Origin: an uncultured Schwartzia sp.
GTDB lineage: Bacteria > Bacillota > Negativicutes > Selenomonadales > Selenomonadaceae
Assembly (NCBI GenBank): GCA_905372875.1
Contig: CAJPQU010000111.1
Location: 1-6,470 of the forward strand
Direction of reading: 5' to 3'
Length of the DNA stretch: 6,470 nt
Of the stretch, positions 1-4,961 are shown in pieces. How positions within the stretch are numbered: the stretch's first letter is position 1; each line of letters begins with the position of its first letter. The position numbers and the translations under genes were made by a program. A model generated the notes under the pieces. That model had not been told where the DNA came from, ran no database searches, and saw nothing but the letters and a program-made list of their open reading frames with translations.

Positions 1-533
1 GGGTAGCGCCGGGGCAGCTGCGCAATGTCGTGGGCGTTGTCAAGGCGTACTGCACCCGCGTGGGGGAGGGCCCTTTTCCCACGGAGCAGCTCAATGAGAT
101 CGGCGACAAGATTCGACAGGCGGGACATGAGTTCGGCACCGTCACTGGCCGTCCCCGCCGCACCGGCTGGCTGGACGCTTTCGTCGTTCGCTACGCGGGG
201 CTCCTCTCGGGCATCACCCACATGGCGGTCACGCGCCTTGATATTCTCGATCAATTTGACGAGATCAAGATGTGTGTCGGCTATCGCTACAAGAACGCAC
301 CGCTGAACGAGATGCCTGCCAGCCTCAAGGTACTGGCGGAAGTAGAGCCGGTCTATGAGACCTTCAAGGGATGGAAGCAAGACATCACCGGCGTTCGTTC
401 CTATGAGGCGCTTCCGCCGGAAGCTCGCGTTTATTTGGAACGCTTGGCGGAATATACCGGCATCGCCCAGGGTATCGTTTCTGTCGGACCCAACCGCGAT
501 CAGACCATTGTGCTGGAAAAGAATTTGTTTTAA
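1..533 (+). CDS. purA: Adenylosuccinate synthetase, C-terminal part (5' end outside window)
   Basis: PurA joins IMP and L-aspartate to make adenylosuccinate, with hydrolysis of GTP, the first committed step from IMP to AMP in the cytoplasm. The reading frame is open from nucleotide 3 and ends at TAA 531-533, giving 176 visible residues of a family of about 430, so the N-terminal GTP/IMP-binding half is missing. Visible signatures are GVVKAYCTRVGEGPFPTE (residues 11-28), the IMP/aspartate loop TGRPRRTGWLD (48-58), the guanine-recognition stretch TRLDILD (77-83; the E. coli enzyme has Lys where this has Arg, and this position varies in the family), and the closing SVGPNRDQT (160-168). An internal GTG at 30 is not a real start because family similarity continues upstream of it. 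It is the last gene of its transcript, since a strong terminator follows 17 bases after the stop. In many Bacillota purA lies near dnaB and the replication origin; that cannot be seen here. Confidence 0.96.
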   Translation, partial: VAPGQLRNVVGVVKAYCTRVGEGPFPTEQLNEIGDKIRQAGHEFGTVTGRPRRTGWLDAFVVRYAGLLSGITHMAVTRLDILDQFDEIKMCVGYRYKNAPLNEMPASLKVLAEVEPVYETFKGWKQDITGVRSYEALPPEARVYLERLAEYTGIAQGIVSVGPNRDQTIVLEKNLF

Positions 534-550
534 GCGTGCTTTCTGTTTGT

Positions 551-598
551 AAAAAATCCCACCCGATACGCTGCTGTGCGCGTCGGGTGGGATTTTTT
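551..598. terminator. Bidirectional intrinsic terminator between purA and the convergent unknown gene
   Basis: A perfect 16-bp inverted repeat (551-566 with 583-598) has a GC-rich core, TCCCACCCGA paired with TCGGGTGGGA. It begins with six A and ends with six T, so each strand reads as hairpin plus U-run. Three further inner pairs (569-571 with 578-580) leave a 6-base loop. It lies between two convergent stop codons and should stop transcription of purA on the plus strand and of the gene at 611-1033 on the minus strand. Confidence 0.93.
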
Positions 599-610
599 AC
601 AAGGGAGATA

Positions 611-1033
611 TCAGCGAAAAGCGTTTAGCTGGCGTCCCTGATAATCTCTCTGACTCATCACCAATCGGCCATACTGGTTGAAGAAGGGGGGATCGTCTTT
701 GAAGGGATTCACCAAGATGCGGTTGAACATCTTGAGGGCAAAGCGGGCGTGCAGGAGGAATAATACCCGCCGGGTCTCCTGGTCATAGCGGAATACCGGC
801 GGACGTTTAGGCGCTTCCCCCTCCTGATTGGCAGCTTCTTCGGCGGCCCAAGCCTGCCGCTGGTCAGCGAGAAGGCGATTGAAGATATCCACGATGAGCT
901 GGGGGGAAGCCAGGGTGCTGAGAATATTGCCAAACTGGGCCAGCTGTCGGTGATCGTCATGGGAGAACGCGTTCTCCGTCCAGACTTCCAAGCCGATGGG
1001 CAACGCGGTGGAAAAGGTAAAGGTCGTTTGCAC
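611..1033 (-). CDS. Unrecognised 140-residue protein
   Basis: I do not recognise this family. The frame runs from a GTG at 1033 to a TGA at 611-613. The GTG is preceded by a strong purine-rich Shine-Dalgarno (AAAAGGGGGG, about 6 bases spacing) and by a good promoter at 1061-1089, which supports the non-ATG start. The product looks soluble, with no signal peptide or membrane segment. It has a short beta-like N-terminus, a probable helix from about residue 27 to 60 (HRQLAQFGNILSTLASPQL), an acidic Glu/Ala-rich loop around 61-75, then a Tyr/Arg/Phe-rich half (VFRYDQETRRVLFLLHARF) with an aromatic and basic C-terminus. It stands alone: convergent with purA and divergent from the RNase HI gene. 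The dedicated promoter, RBS and shared terminator make it very likely a real gene. No function can be assigned from what is visible. Confidence 0.78.
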   Translation of the reverse strand: MQTTFTFSTALPIGLEVWTENAFSHDDHRQLAQFGNILSTLASPQLIVDIFNRLLADQRQAWAAEEAANQEGEAPKRPPVFRYDQETRRVLFLLHARFALKMFNRILVNPFKDDPPFFNQYGRLVMSQRDYQGRQLNAFR

Positions 1034-1060
1034 CCGAATCCCCCCTTTTATCTTTCCTTA

Positions 1061-1089
1061 ATCATACTATAAAAGACAAATTTTGACCA
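1061..1089 (-). promoter_or_regulatory. Promoter of the unknown gene 611-1033
   Basis: Read on the minus strand, TGGTCA (1089-1084, four of six matches to the -35 consensus) is followed after exactly 17 bases by TATGAT (1066-1061, five of six matches to -10). Transcription would start near 1053, giving a leader of about 20 bases with the GGGGGG Shine-Dalgarno at 1041-1048. Confidence 0.6.
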
Positions 1090-1141
1090 GAGCCATGAAG
1101 GAAAGGGCAGGAGCGGTTTTTTGTATTTTTCTACCGCATGG

Positions 1142-1200
1142 GGTATAATATGAACACTTAGTGAGCGCTAAAGCGCGAACTTAGTGATTATGGTATAATA
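1142..1200 (+). repeat. Single copy of a dyad repeat carrying an extended -10 promoter (unit A)
   Basis: This unit begins GGTATAATATGAACACTTAG (1142-1161), contains the inner palindrome GCGCTAAAGCGC (1165-1176) and closes with CTTAGTGATTATGGTATAAT (1180-1199). The outer arms CACTTAG (1155-1161) and CTTAGTG (1180-1186) pair with a single T-T mismatch around the GC-rich core. The same architecture occurs three times in tandem at 5058-5220, and the stretch 1142-1187 aligns with 5105-5150 with only a handful of substitutions and no gaps. Both TATAAT boxes (1144-1149 and 1194-1199) point toward the RNase HI gene. Confidence 0.75.
1191..1199 (+). promoter_or_regulatory. Extended -10 promoter for the RNase HI gene
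   Basis: TGGTATAAT is a perfect extended -10 (TGn plus TATAAT). The hexamer 17 bases upstream (1171-1176, AAGCGC) does not resemble a -35, so activity would depend on the extended -10 or on an activator bound to the dyad. The start would be near 1206, giving a leader of about 90 bases. A second consensus TATAAT lies upstream at 1144-1149, with a weak -35 candidate TTGTAT at 1121-1126 (17-base spacing). Confidence 0.6.
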
Positions 1201-1205
1201 ACGGC

Positions 1206-1269
1206 AGCGGCGTCGACGGATACGTCTCGTTTGCGCCGCTCTCAACCGTCGTCCAGGGAGGGACGACGG
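1206..1269 (+). promoter_or_regulatory. Double-hairpin 5' leader of the RNase HI gene
   Basis: Two stems lie between the promoter and the Shine-Dalgarno. The first pairs AGCGGCG (1206-1212) with CGCCGCT (1234-1240) and encloses a small GACG/CGTC stem (1215-1218 with 1223-1226). The second is a perfect 9-bp stem, CCGTCGTCC (1246-1254) with GGACGACGG (1261-1269), loop AGGGAG. It ends only five bases before AGGAGG (1275-1280). No T-run follows, so these are not terminators; a role in mRNA stability or translation is inference. Confidence 0.5.
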
Positions 1270-1296
1270 GCAAAAGGAGGTGGAAAAAGAGAATTT

Positions 1297-2451
1297 ATGG
1301 CATGGATCTACGCAGTAAGAAAAGGCCATGCGCCCGGATTGTACTACGATGTGGAATCGTATCAAAAGCAGGTGGACGGATTTCCGGGCGCGGAGGGCCG
1401 TCGGTTTCAGGATGAGGCGGCGGCAAGACGCTACTTGGCGGGAGAAGAGACCAGCAAACAGGGCATTTACGCCGTGCGGCGCGGGCGTAAACCGGGAATT
1501 TATCACAGCGCCGCCGAGTGCGAGGCGCAGGTAAACGGTTTTACCGGCGCGCAGAGCCAGCGGTTTTCGACGCTGGAAGAGGCGAAAGCGTACCTCGCTC
1601 ACGCGCCACTGCCGCCGCGGGCGGCACGGCCGGCGCGTGCCGTGGGGCGGCCGGGAAACCGTTTGGTGAAGCGTCACCAAGTTGCCCGCGCGCCGCATAA
1701 TATCCGAGGGCGGCAGGAAAAGCCGCACCCCGGCGCGCATTCCGCCCTCATCCCCAACGGAGCGGTGAAATCCTCCTTACAGCCCATCATGGTGTATACG
1801 GACGGGGGCTGCCTCGTTCATGAAGATGGTGCGGGAGGCTACGCAGCGGTCATCTGCTTGCCTAACGGCAACTGCAAGGAGATTTCCGGCGGCGTCGATA
1901 TGACCCGCAGCGACCGCATGGAGCTTTTAGCGGCCGTCGCGGCACTTCGTACGCTGGAAACGTATGCGGCCCACGGTGAACGGGTGCAGGTTTATACGGA
2001 CAGCCAATACCTCTATCAGGGCGTCACCAAGAAGATTTGGACGACGTGGACGCCGGAAGAGGCTGCCAAAGTTCTTAATAATGATCTTTGGCAGGAGCTG
2101 GCCACCTTGACGGAGCATTACCATATTATGTGGTTTTGGGTCAAGGGGCATAACGGCAATCCCATGAACGAACGGTGCGACTGGCTGGCCACGGCAGCGG
2201 CGAAGCGGACCGTCGCCGAAAAACAATGGGTGCCGGATTACGCCGCCCAGTTGGAAACGGCGAAAAATCGCATTCGGGAACTGGAACGGGACAAGAAAAA
2301 GCTGTCCTCCGATACGGACCGTTTCCGCCTGTTGGCGGAAGATCGCCTGTCGGTGGCGGATCGCGACCTGTTTCAGGCCATCTACAACGAAAGCCTCACC
2401 GGCTATCTTCGCTGGAAAATCCGCCGCTGGTTCGCCAAGCGGCGTGGCTAA
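1297..2451 (+). CDS. Ribonuclease HI with tandem hybrid-binding (viroplasmin-type) domains
   Basis: This RNase H endonuclease cuts the RNA strand of RNA:DNA hybrids, with roles in R-loop and primer removal. The 384-residue product has two N-terminal hybrid-binding modules (about 3-48, WIYAVRKG...QVDGF...RRF, and 56-101, GIYAVRRGRKPGIY...QVNGF...QRF). A Pro/Arg-rich linker (about 104-160) follows, then an RNase HI domain (about 163-305) with all four DEDD metal ligands: D169 (YTDGG), E209 (RMELL), D235 (YTDSQ) and D295 (ERCDWLA), plus the catalytic His H285 (VKGHNGNP). A C-terminal extension (306-384) has a charged heptad-like helix (LETAKNRIRELERDKKKL) and a basic tail (WKIRRWFAKRRG). It is far longer than the E. 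coli enzyme (155 residues). ATG 1297 is chosen because the first module begins at once. AGGAGG at 1275-1280 lies an unusually long 16 bases upstream, with only a weak AGAG nearer. It is divergent from the unknown gene at 611 and followed by a hairpin. Confidence 0.95.
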   Translation: MAWIYAVRKGHAPGLYYDVESYQKQVDGFPGAEGRRFQDEAAARRYLAGEETSKQGIYAVRRGRKPGIYHSAAECEAQVNGFTGAQSQRFSTLEEAKAYLAHAPLPPRAARPARAVGRPGNRLVKRHQVARAPHNIRGRQEKPHPGAHSALIPNGAVKSSLQPIMVYTDGGCLVHEDGAGGYAAVICLPNGNCKEISGGVDMTRSDRMELLAAVAALRTLETYAAHGERVQVYTDSQYLYQGVTKKIWTTWTPEEAAKVLNNDLWQELATLTEHYHIMWFWVKGHNGNPMNERCDWLATAAAKRTVAEKQWVPDYAAQLETAKNRIRELERDKKKLSSDTDRFRLLAEDRLSVADRDLFQAIYNESLTGYLRWKIRRWFAKRRG

Positions 2452-2457
2452 GCGCCA

Positions 2458-2495
2458 GGAAAGGGCCGATACGTTCATGCGTATCGGCCCTTTCC
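2458..2495 (+). terminator. Hairpin terminator after the RNase HI gene
   Basis: A perfect 16-bp stem (2458-2473 with 2480-2495, GGAAAGGGCCGATACG with its complement) has a six-base loop and starts seven bases after the stop codon. The 3' arm ends CCCTTTCC with no proper T-run, so it may be an inefficient terminator or mainly a 3'-end protector. Confidence 0.7.
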
Positions 2496-2588
2496 GCTGT
2501 CTGAGGCTTGATTTCCGCGGCGGTGGTTCCTTTTTCGCGGTCGCGGGGGAAAAAAACGGCAGAGGTGGTAAACTATGTGACAAACTCA

Positions 2589-2617
2589 CTGACACCGTAA
2601 GAAAATAGTGATAAACT
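2589..2617 (+). promoter_or_regulatory. Promoter of the thioredoxin gene
   Basis: CTGACA (2589-2594, five of six matches) is followed after 17 bases by TAAACT (2612-2617), which is preceded by TGA, making an extended -10. Transcription would start close to the Shine-Dalgarno AAAGGAG (2629-2635), giving a very short leader. A similar GTGGTAAACT lies upstream at 2565-2574. The partial dyad TGTGA-CAAAC-TCACT (2576-2590) overlaps the -35. Confidence 0.55.
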
Positions 2618-2641
2618 GCAAAATAAAGAAAGGAGTGATCC

Positions 2642-2953
2642 ATGATGGAACCTGTTACGTTAACGCAAGAGAATTTTCAAACCGAGGTATTAGATGCCAA
2701 AGGCACCGTCCTCGTCGATTTTTGGGCCGCTTGGTGCGGCCCCTGCCGTATGCTTTCCCCCGTGGTGGATGAAGTGGCGGCGGAGCTGCCGGGGGTCAAG
2801 GTTGGTAAGGTCAACATCGACGAACAGCCGGATTTGGCCGCCCAATTTGATGTCATGAGCATTCCTACCCTGGTGGTATTTAAGGACGGAAAAACGGTGA
2901 ATCAGTCCGTAGGGGTTATCCCTAAGGAAGCCATTCTGAAAATGGTGAAATGA
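2642..2953 (+). CDS. trxA: Thioredoxin
   Basis: Thioredoxin is a small cytoplasmic dithiol/disulfide oxidoreductase that reduces protein disulfides and feeds electrons to enzymes such as ribonucleotide reductase and peroxiredoxins, and is itself recharged by thioredoxin reductase. The 103-residue product has the family's usual length and the canonical WCGPC active site (C32 and C35), the preceding VLVDFWAAWC strand, the buried Asp in that strand, the cis-proline P75 in SIPTL and the C-terminal VGVIPKEAI segment. Two adjacent ATG codons (2642 and 2645) both fit the Shine-Dalgarno at 2629-2635, with spacings of 6 and 9; the first is taken here. It is apparently transcribed alone, between its own promoter and a strong terminator. 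No thioredoxin reductase gene is visible nearby. Confidence 0.97.
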   Translation: MMEPVTLTQENFQTEVLDAKGTVLVDFWAAWCGPCRMLSPVVDEVAAELPGVKVGKVNIDEQPDLAAQFDVMSIPTLVVFKDGKTVNQSVGVIPKEAILKMVK

Positions 2954-2968
2954 TCGCCCCCCGGAACG

Positions 2969-3008
2969 CCCCTTCGACGACAGATTTTCTGTTGCCGAAG
3001 GGGTTTTT
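2969..3008 (+). terminator. Intrinsic terminator of the thioredoxin gene
   Basis: A long stem pairs 2969-2984 (starting CCCCTTCG) with 2988-3003 (ending CGAAGGGG). It has one A-C mismatch, one wobble and a TTT loop, and is followed by TTTTTATT. There is no A-run on the left arm, so it is directed to the plus strand only. Confidence 0.88.
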
Positions 3009-3061
3009 ATTGTCGATGGGCAGTGCTTTCAGAAAAAAGCGGCGGGGCAGAGAAAAAGAAG

Positions 3062-3105
3062 TTATGCACAAAGAATATGTGTTTTGTGGATGATTTTGTG
3101 GATAA
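3062..3105. promoter_or_regulatory. Cluster of three DnaA-box sequences
   Basis: TTATGCACA (3062-3070) on the plus strand and TGTGGATAA (3097-3105, reading TTATCCACA on the minus strand) both match the DnaA box consensus TTATNCACA exactly. Between them TGTGGATGA (3085-3093, minus strand TCATCCACA) differs by one base. The last two boxes are 12 bp apart as a direct repeat of TTTTGTGGATRA. They lie in an AT-rich spacer 80 bp upstream of the small gene at 3185. DnaA binding is inferred from sequence only. The cluster could be a DnaA-controlled promoter, a titration site or part of an origin-proximal element. Confidence 0.55.
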
Positions 3106-3184
3106 CCAGAAAAGACTCTTTAAGATTTTTCATTTTGGGCTCGATATAACAGATACAAGGGATTGTAGGAAAGGAGGGGATAAA

Positions 3185-3577
3185 ATGGACGGACTCAAGG
3201 GAATTCATACCGGTGCGGCCCTCTGGGCGAATGCAGATGGGGAAAGAAAGACGGAGAAGTCAGCGGAATACAAAGCGCTAAGCGAACGTATCGACCGCCT
3301 GTCGTCCGGAGGCGGCCCAGAGCGCGGGGCGAAAGATGGCGGCGAGGATACGGTGACGGTGCAGCGTACGATGCCTGATGGCTCTATTCTCATCGTCGTC
3401 ATGCAGGGGGACAAGGTGATATCGGAAACGAAAACGCCGGCGCCGCAAAAACAGCCGGCGCCCAGCCAGCCTTTTGATCCCCGGGAACAAGCCGCTGCGC
3501 CGTCATCGCTCTATGATCGCTTTAACGATACTTCCACCAGCCGCGTGGCGGGGACGTTGTTCAATGATCTGACGTGA
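3185..3577 (+). CDS. Unrecognised 130-residue protein
   Basis: I do not recognise this family. ATG 3185 is chosen because AGGAGG (3172-3177) sits 7 bases upstream; the frame extends further upstream, but that part covers the DnaA-box spacer and has no RBS. The product looks cytoplasmic and partly disordered. A short N-terminal segment (MDGLKGIHTGAALW) is followed by a charged helix (about 18-40), a Gly/Asp/Glu-rich linker (41-55), and one compact, probably beta-hairpin stretch, TVTVQRTMPDGSILIVVMQG (56-75), followed by DKVISETKT (76-84). A Pro/Gln/Ala-rich linker (85-101) and a polar tail ending SRVAGTLFNDLT complete it. No catalytic motif, signal peptide or membrane segment is seen. It has no operon partner: the thioredoxin terminator lies upstream and a bidirectional terminator downstream. 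A possible -10, TATAAC (3145-3150), lacks a clear -35. Confidence 0.75.
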   Translation: MDGLKGIHTGAALWANADGERKTEKSAEYKALSERIDRLSSGGGPERGAKDGGEDTVTVQRTMPDGSILIVVMQGDKVISETKTPAPQKQPAPSQPFDPREQAAAPSSLYDRFNDTSTSRVAGTLFNDLT

Positions 3578-3615
3578 CGCACGACGGGGCGAAGTTTCCT
3601 CGGTGACAAGCAAAG

Positions 3616-3673
3616 CAATAAAAAAGATCCCCATGACCGAATGAATGATCGGCCATGGGGATCTTTTTTATTG
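3616..3673. terminator. Bidirectional intrinsic terminator between the unknown gene and adh
   Basis: A 20-bp perfect inverted repeat (3616-3635 with 3654-3673) contains GATCCCCATG paired with CATGGGGATC, flanked by six A on the left and six T on the right. Four inner pairs (3637-3640 with 3649-3652) follow after one mismatch. It should terminate the plus-strand gene at 3185-3577 and the minus-strand adh. Confidence 0.93.
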
Positions 3674-3706
3674 GTGAAATTGTCAGACCCTTGTCTTTTC
3701 GGCGGG

Positions 3707-4762
3707 TTACATGTAGACGATGGGCTTGATGAGGTCGCGGGGCTTATCCTTCATGAGGAGCAGGGCGTCCTCTAGGTGTTCGAATCCATGGAATTTATGG
3801 GTCAGCATCTTGCCCGGATCGATGCGGCCGCACTGGATGAGAGCCGCTAATTTTTCCGAGCGCAGACGGCCGCCGGGCATGAGGCCGCAGCGAATCTGCT
3901 TGTGGGACATGCCCGCGCCCCATTCGACGCGAGGGATTTTCACATATTCCCCGGTGCCGAGATAATTTACGTTGCCGATGATGCCGCCCGGTTTCAGCAT
4001 GCGGATGGCCTGGGCAAAGGTGTCCACATCGCCCCCGGCGATGATCACTCGATCCACACCCTTGCCTCGGGTCTTGTCCAGGATCTGCTGGTCGATGGCG
4101 CCGTCGCGATAGTTGATGATCTCTGTGGCGCCGTATTCTTTGGCCAGATCGGTGCAGACTTTGCGGGAGCCGACAGCGAAGAGATTGGCTGCGCCCCGCA
4201 GCGTTGCAGCCGCCACTGCCATCAGCCCTACCGGGCCGACGCCCACTACGCACACGTCGTCACCATACTGTACGTCGGCCAGCTCCGCTCCGTGAAAGCC
4301 CGTGGGCATCATATCGCTGAGCATGACCGCCGCACCAGGATCGACGCCTTCGGGGAGCAGCGCCAAATTGCCGTCGGCGTCATTGACGTGGAAATACTCG
4401 GCGAATACCCCGTCTTTGAAGTTGGAAAATTTCCAACCGGCCAGCATCCCGCCCGAGTGCATGGGGAAGCCGCGCTGGGCTTCCAGAGAATTCCAGTCCG
4501 GGGTGATGGCGGACACGATGACCTTGTCGCCGGGTTTAAAATCTTTGACCAAAGCTCCCACTTCATCCACGATGCCCACGGCTTCGTGGCCTAAGATCAT
4601 ATCCTTACGGTCCCCGATGGCGCCTTCCCAGACGGTATGGACGTCTGACGTGCAGGGGCTCAGAGCTATCGGCCGAACGATGGCGTCCATCGGGCCGCAG
4701 GCGGGGCGTTCTTTCTCAATCCAGCCCACCTTGTCAATGCTTAACATGGCAAAACCTTTCAT
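3707..4762 (-). CDS. adh: NADP-dependent secondary-alcohol (isopropanol) dehydrogenase
   Basis: This zinc alcohol dehydrogenase interconverts secondary alcohols and ketones (2-propanol/acetone type) with NADP(H) in the cytoplasm. The 351-residue product matches, from memory, the Thermoanaerobacter brockii/Clostridium beijerinckii enzymes almost end to end, starting MKGFAMLSIDKVGWIEKE. The catalytic zinc ligands fall at the family positions C37, H59 (GHE, with E60) and D150. The four-cysteine structural zinc loop is absent, as expected for this subgroup. The nucleotide fold shows GVGPVG (174-179), and G198, S199, R200 and Y218, which set NADP preference, are all present. W110 and Y267 of the substrate pocket are kept, but position 295, Cys in the T. 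brockii enzyme, is Met. ATG 4762 has a perfect AAGGAGG 7 bases upstream; an in-frame ATG at 4810 lies inside a leader hairpin and is rejected. The gene is alone, divergent from the LeuC-like gene. Confidence 0.96.
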   Translation of the reverse strand: MKGFAMLSIDKVGWIEKERPACGPMDAIVRPIALSPCTSDVHTVWEGAIGDRKDMILGHEAVGIVDEVGALVKDFKPGDKVIVSAITPDWNSLEAQRGFPMHSGGMLAGWKFSNFKDGVFAEYFHVNDADGNLALLPEGVDPGAAVMLSDMMPTGFHGAELADVQYGDDVCVVGVGPVGLMAVAAATLRGAANLFAVGSRKVCTDLAKEYGATEIINYRDGAIDQQILDKTRGKGVDRVIIAGGDVDTFAQAIRMLKPGGIIGNVNYLGTGEYVKIPRVEWGAGMSHKQIRCGLMPGGRLRSEKLAALIQCGRIDPGKMLTHKFHGFEHLEDALLLMKDKPRDLIKPIVYM

Positions 4763-4780
4763 ATGTACCCTCCTTTTTGC

Positions 4781-4849
4781 GGCGGCAATTTCGATTGCCG
4801 CCTGTCTCATAGAAGCCGCGGTCCCGAATTTTGGCTCTTTTCGGGACCG
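4781..4849 (-). promoter_or_regulatory. Double-hairpin 5' leader of adh
   Basis: The adh leader (about 145 bases from the predicted start) holds two strong stems. CGGTCCCGA (4819-4827) pairs with TCGGGACCG (4841-4849). Nearer the gene a perfect 9-bp stem, GGCGGCAAT (4781-4789) with ATTGCCGCC (4794-4802), has a four-base loop and ends two bases before the AAAAAGGAGG ribosome-binding region. A weaker GGGAA/TTCCC stem lies at 4864-4876. No U-run follows any of them. Involvement in stability or translational control is inference. Confidence 0.5.
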
Positions 4850-4913
4850 TTGATCGCGCCGCTGGGAAATCTTCCCCCGGCACGGCCAAATCTGACAAAA
4901 TTACTCTGATTTA

Positions 4914-4942
4914 ATTGTAGCATAGAACAAAATTTTTCGCAA
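4914..4942 (-). promoter_or_regulatory. Promoter of adh
   Basis: On the minus strand TTGCGA (4942-4937, four of six) is followed after exactly 17 bases by TACAAT (4919-4914, five of six), preceded by TGC to give an extended -10. Transcription would start near 4907. This is the best minus-strand promoter in the AT-rich part of the divergent region. Confidence 0.7.
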
Positions 4943-4961
4943 TTATCCTGTTTCGTATTTA

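Noticed and set aside
1518..1700. Short open frames inside RNase HI, adh and the LeuC-like gene on both strands
   Set aside because: They are shadows of GC-rich real genes, with no ribosome binding sites or recognisable protein patterns.
2576..2590. CRP/FNR- or Rex-like site TGTGA-CAAAC-TCACT before trxA
   Set aside because: The spacer is 5 bases, whereas both consensus sites need 6, so it is not a proper match.
3023..3184. N-terminal extension of the small gene at 3185 by 54 residues
   Set aside because: It covers the DnaA-box spacer, has no ribosome binding site and has no protein-like pattern, while ATG 3185 has a well-placed AGGAGG.
4763..4810. Longer adh start at ATG 4810, adding 16 residues
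   Set aside because: The extra residues are encoded by a leader hairpin, no ribosome binding site precedes it, and the shorter form starts exactly where the family starts, with AAGGAGG in front.
4841..4858. T-box-like sequence GGGACCG in the adh leader
   Set aside because: It lacks the full T-box antiterminator consensus and lies on the strand opposite to adh transcription; there is no specifier loop or terminator.
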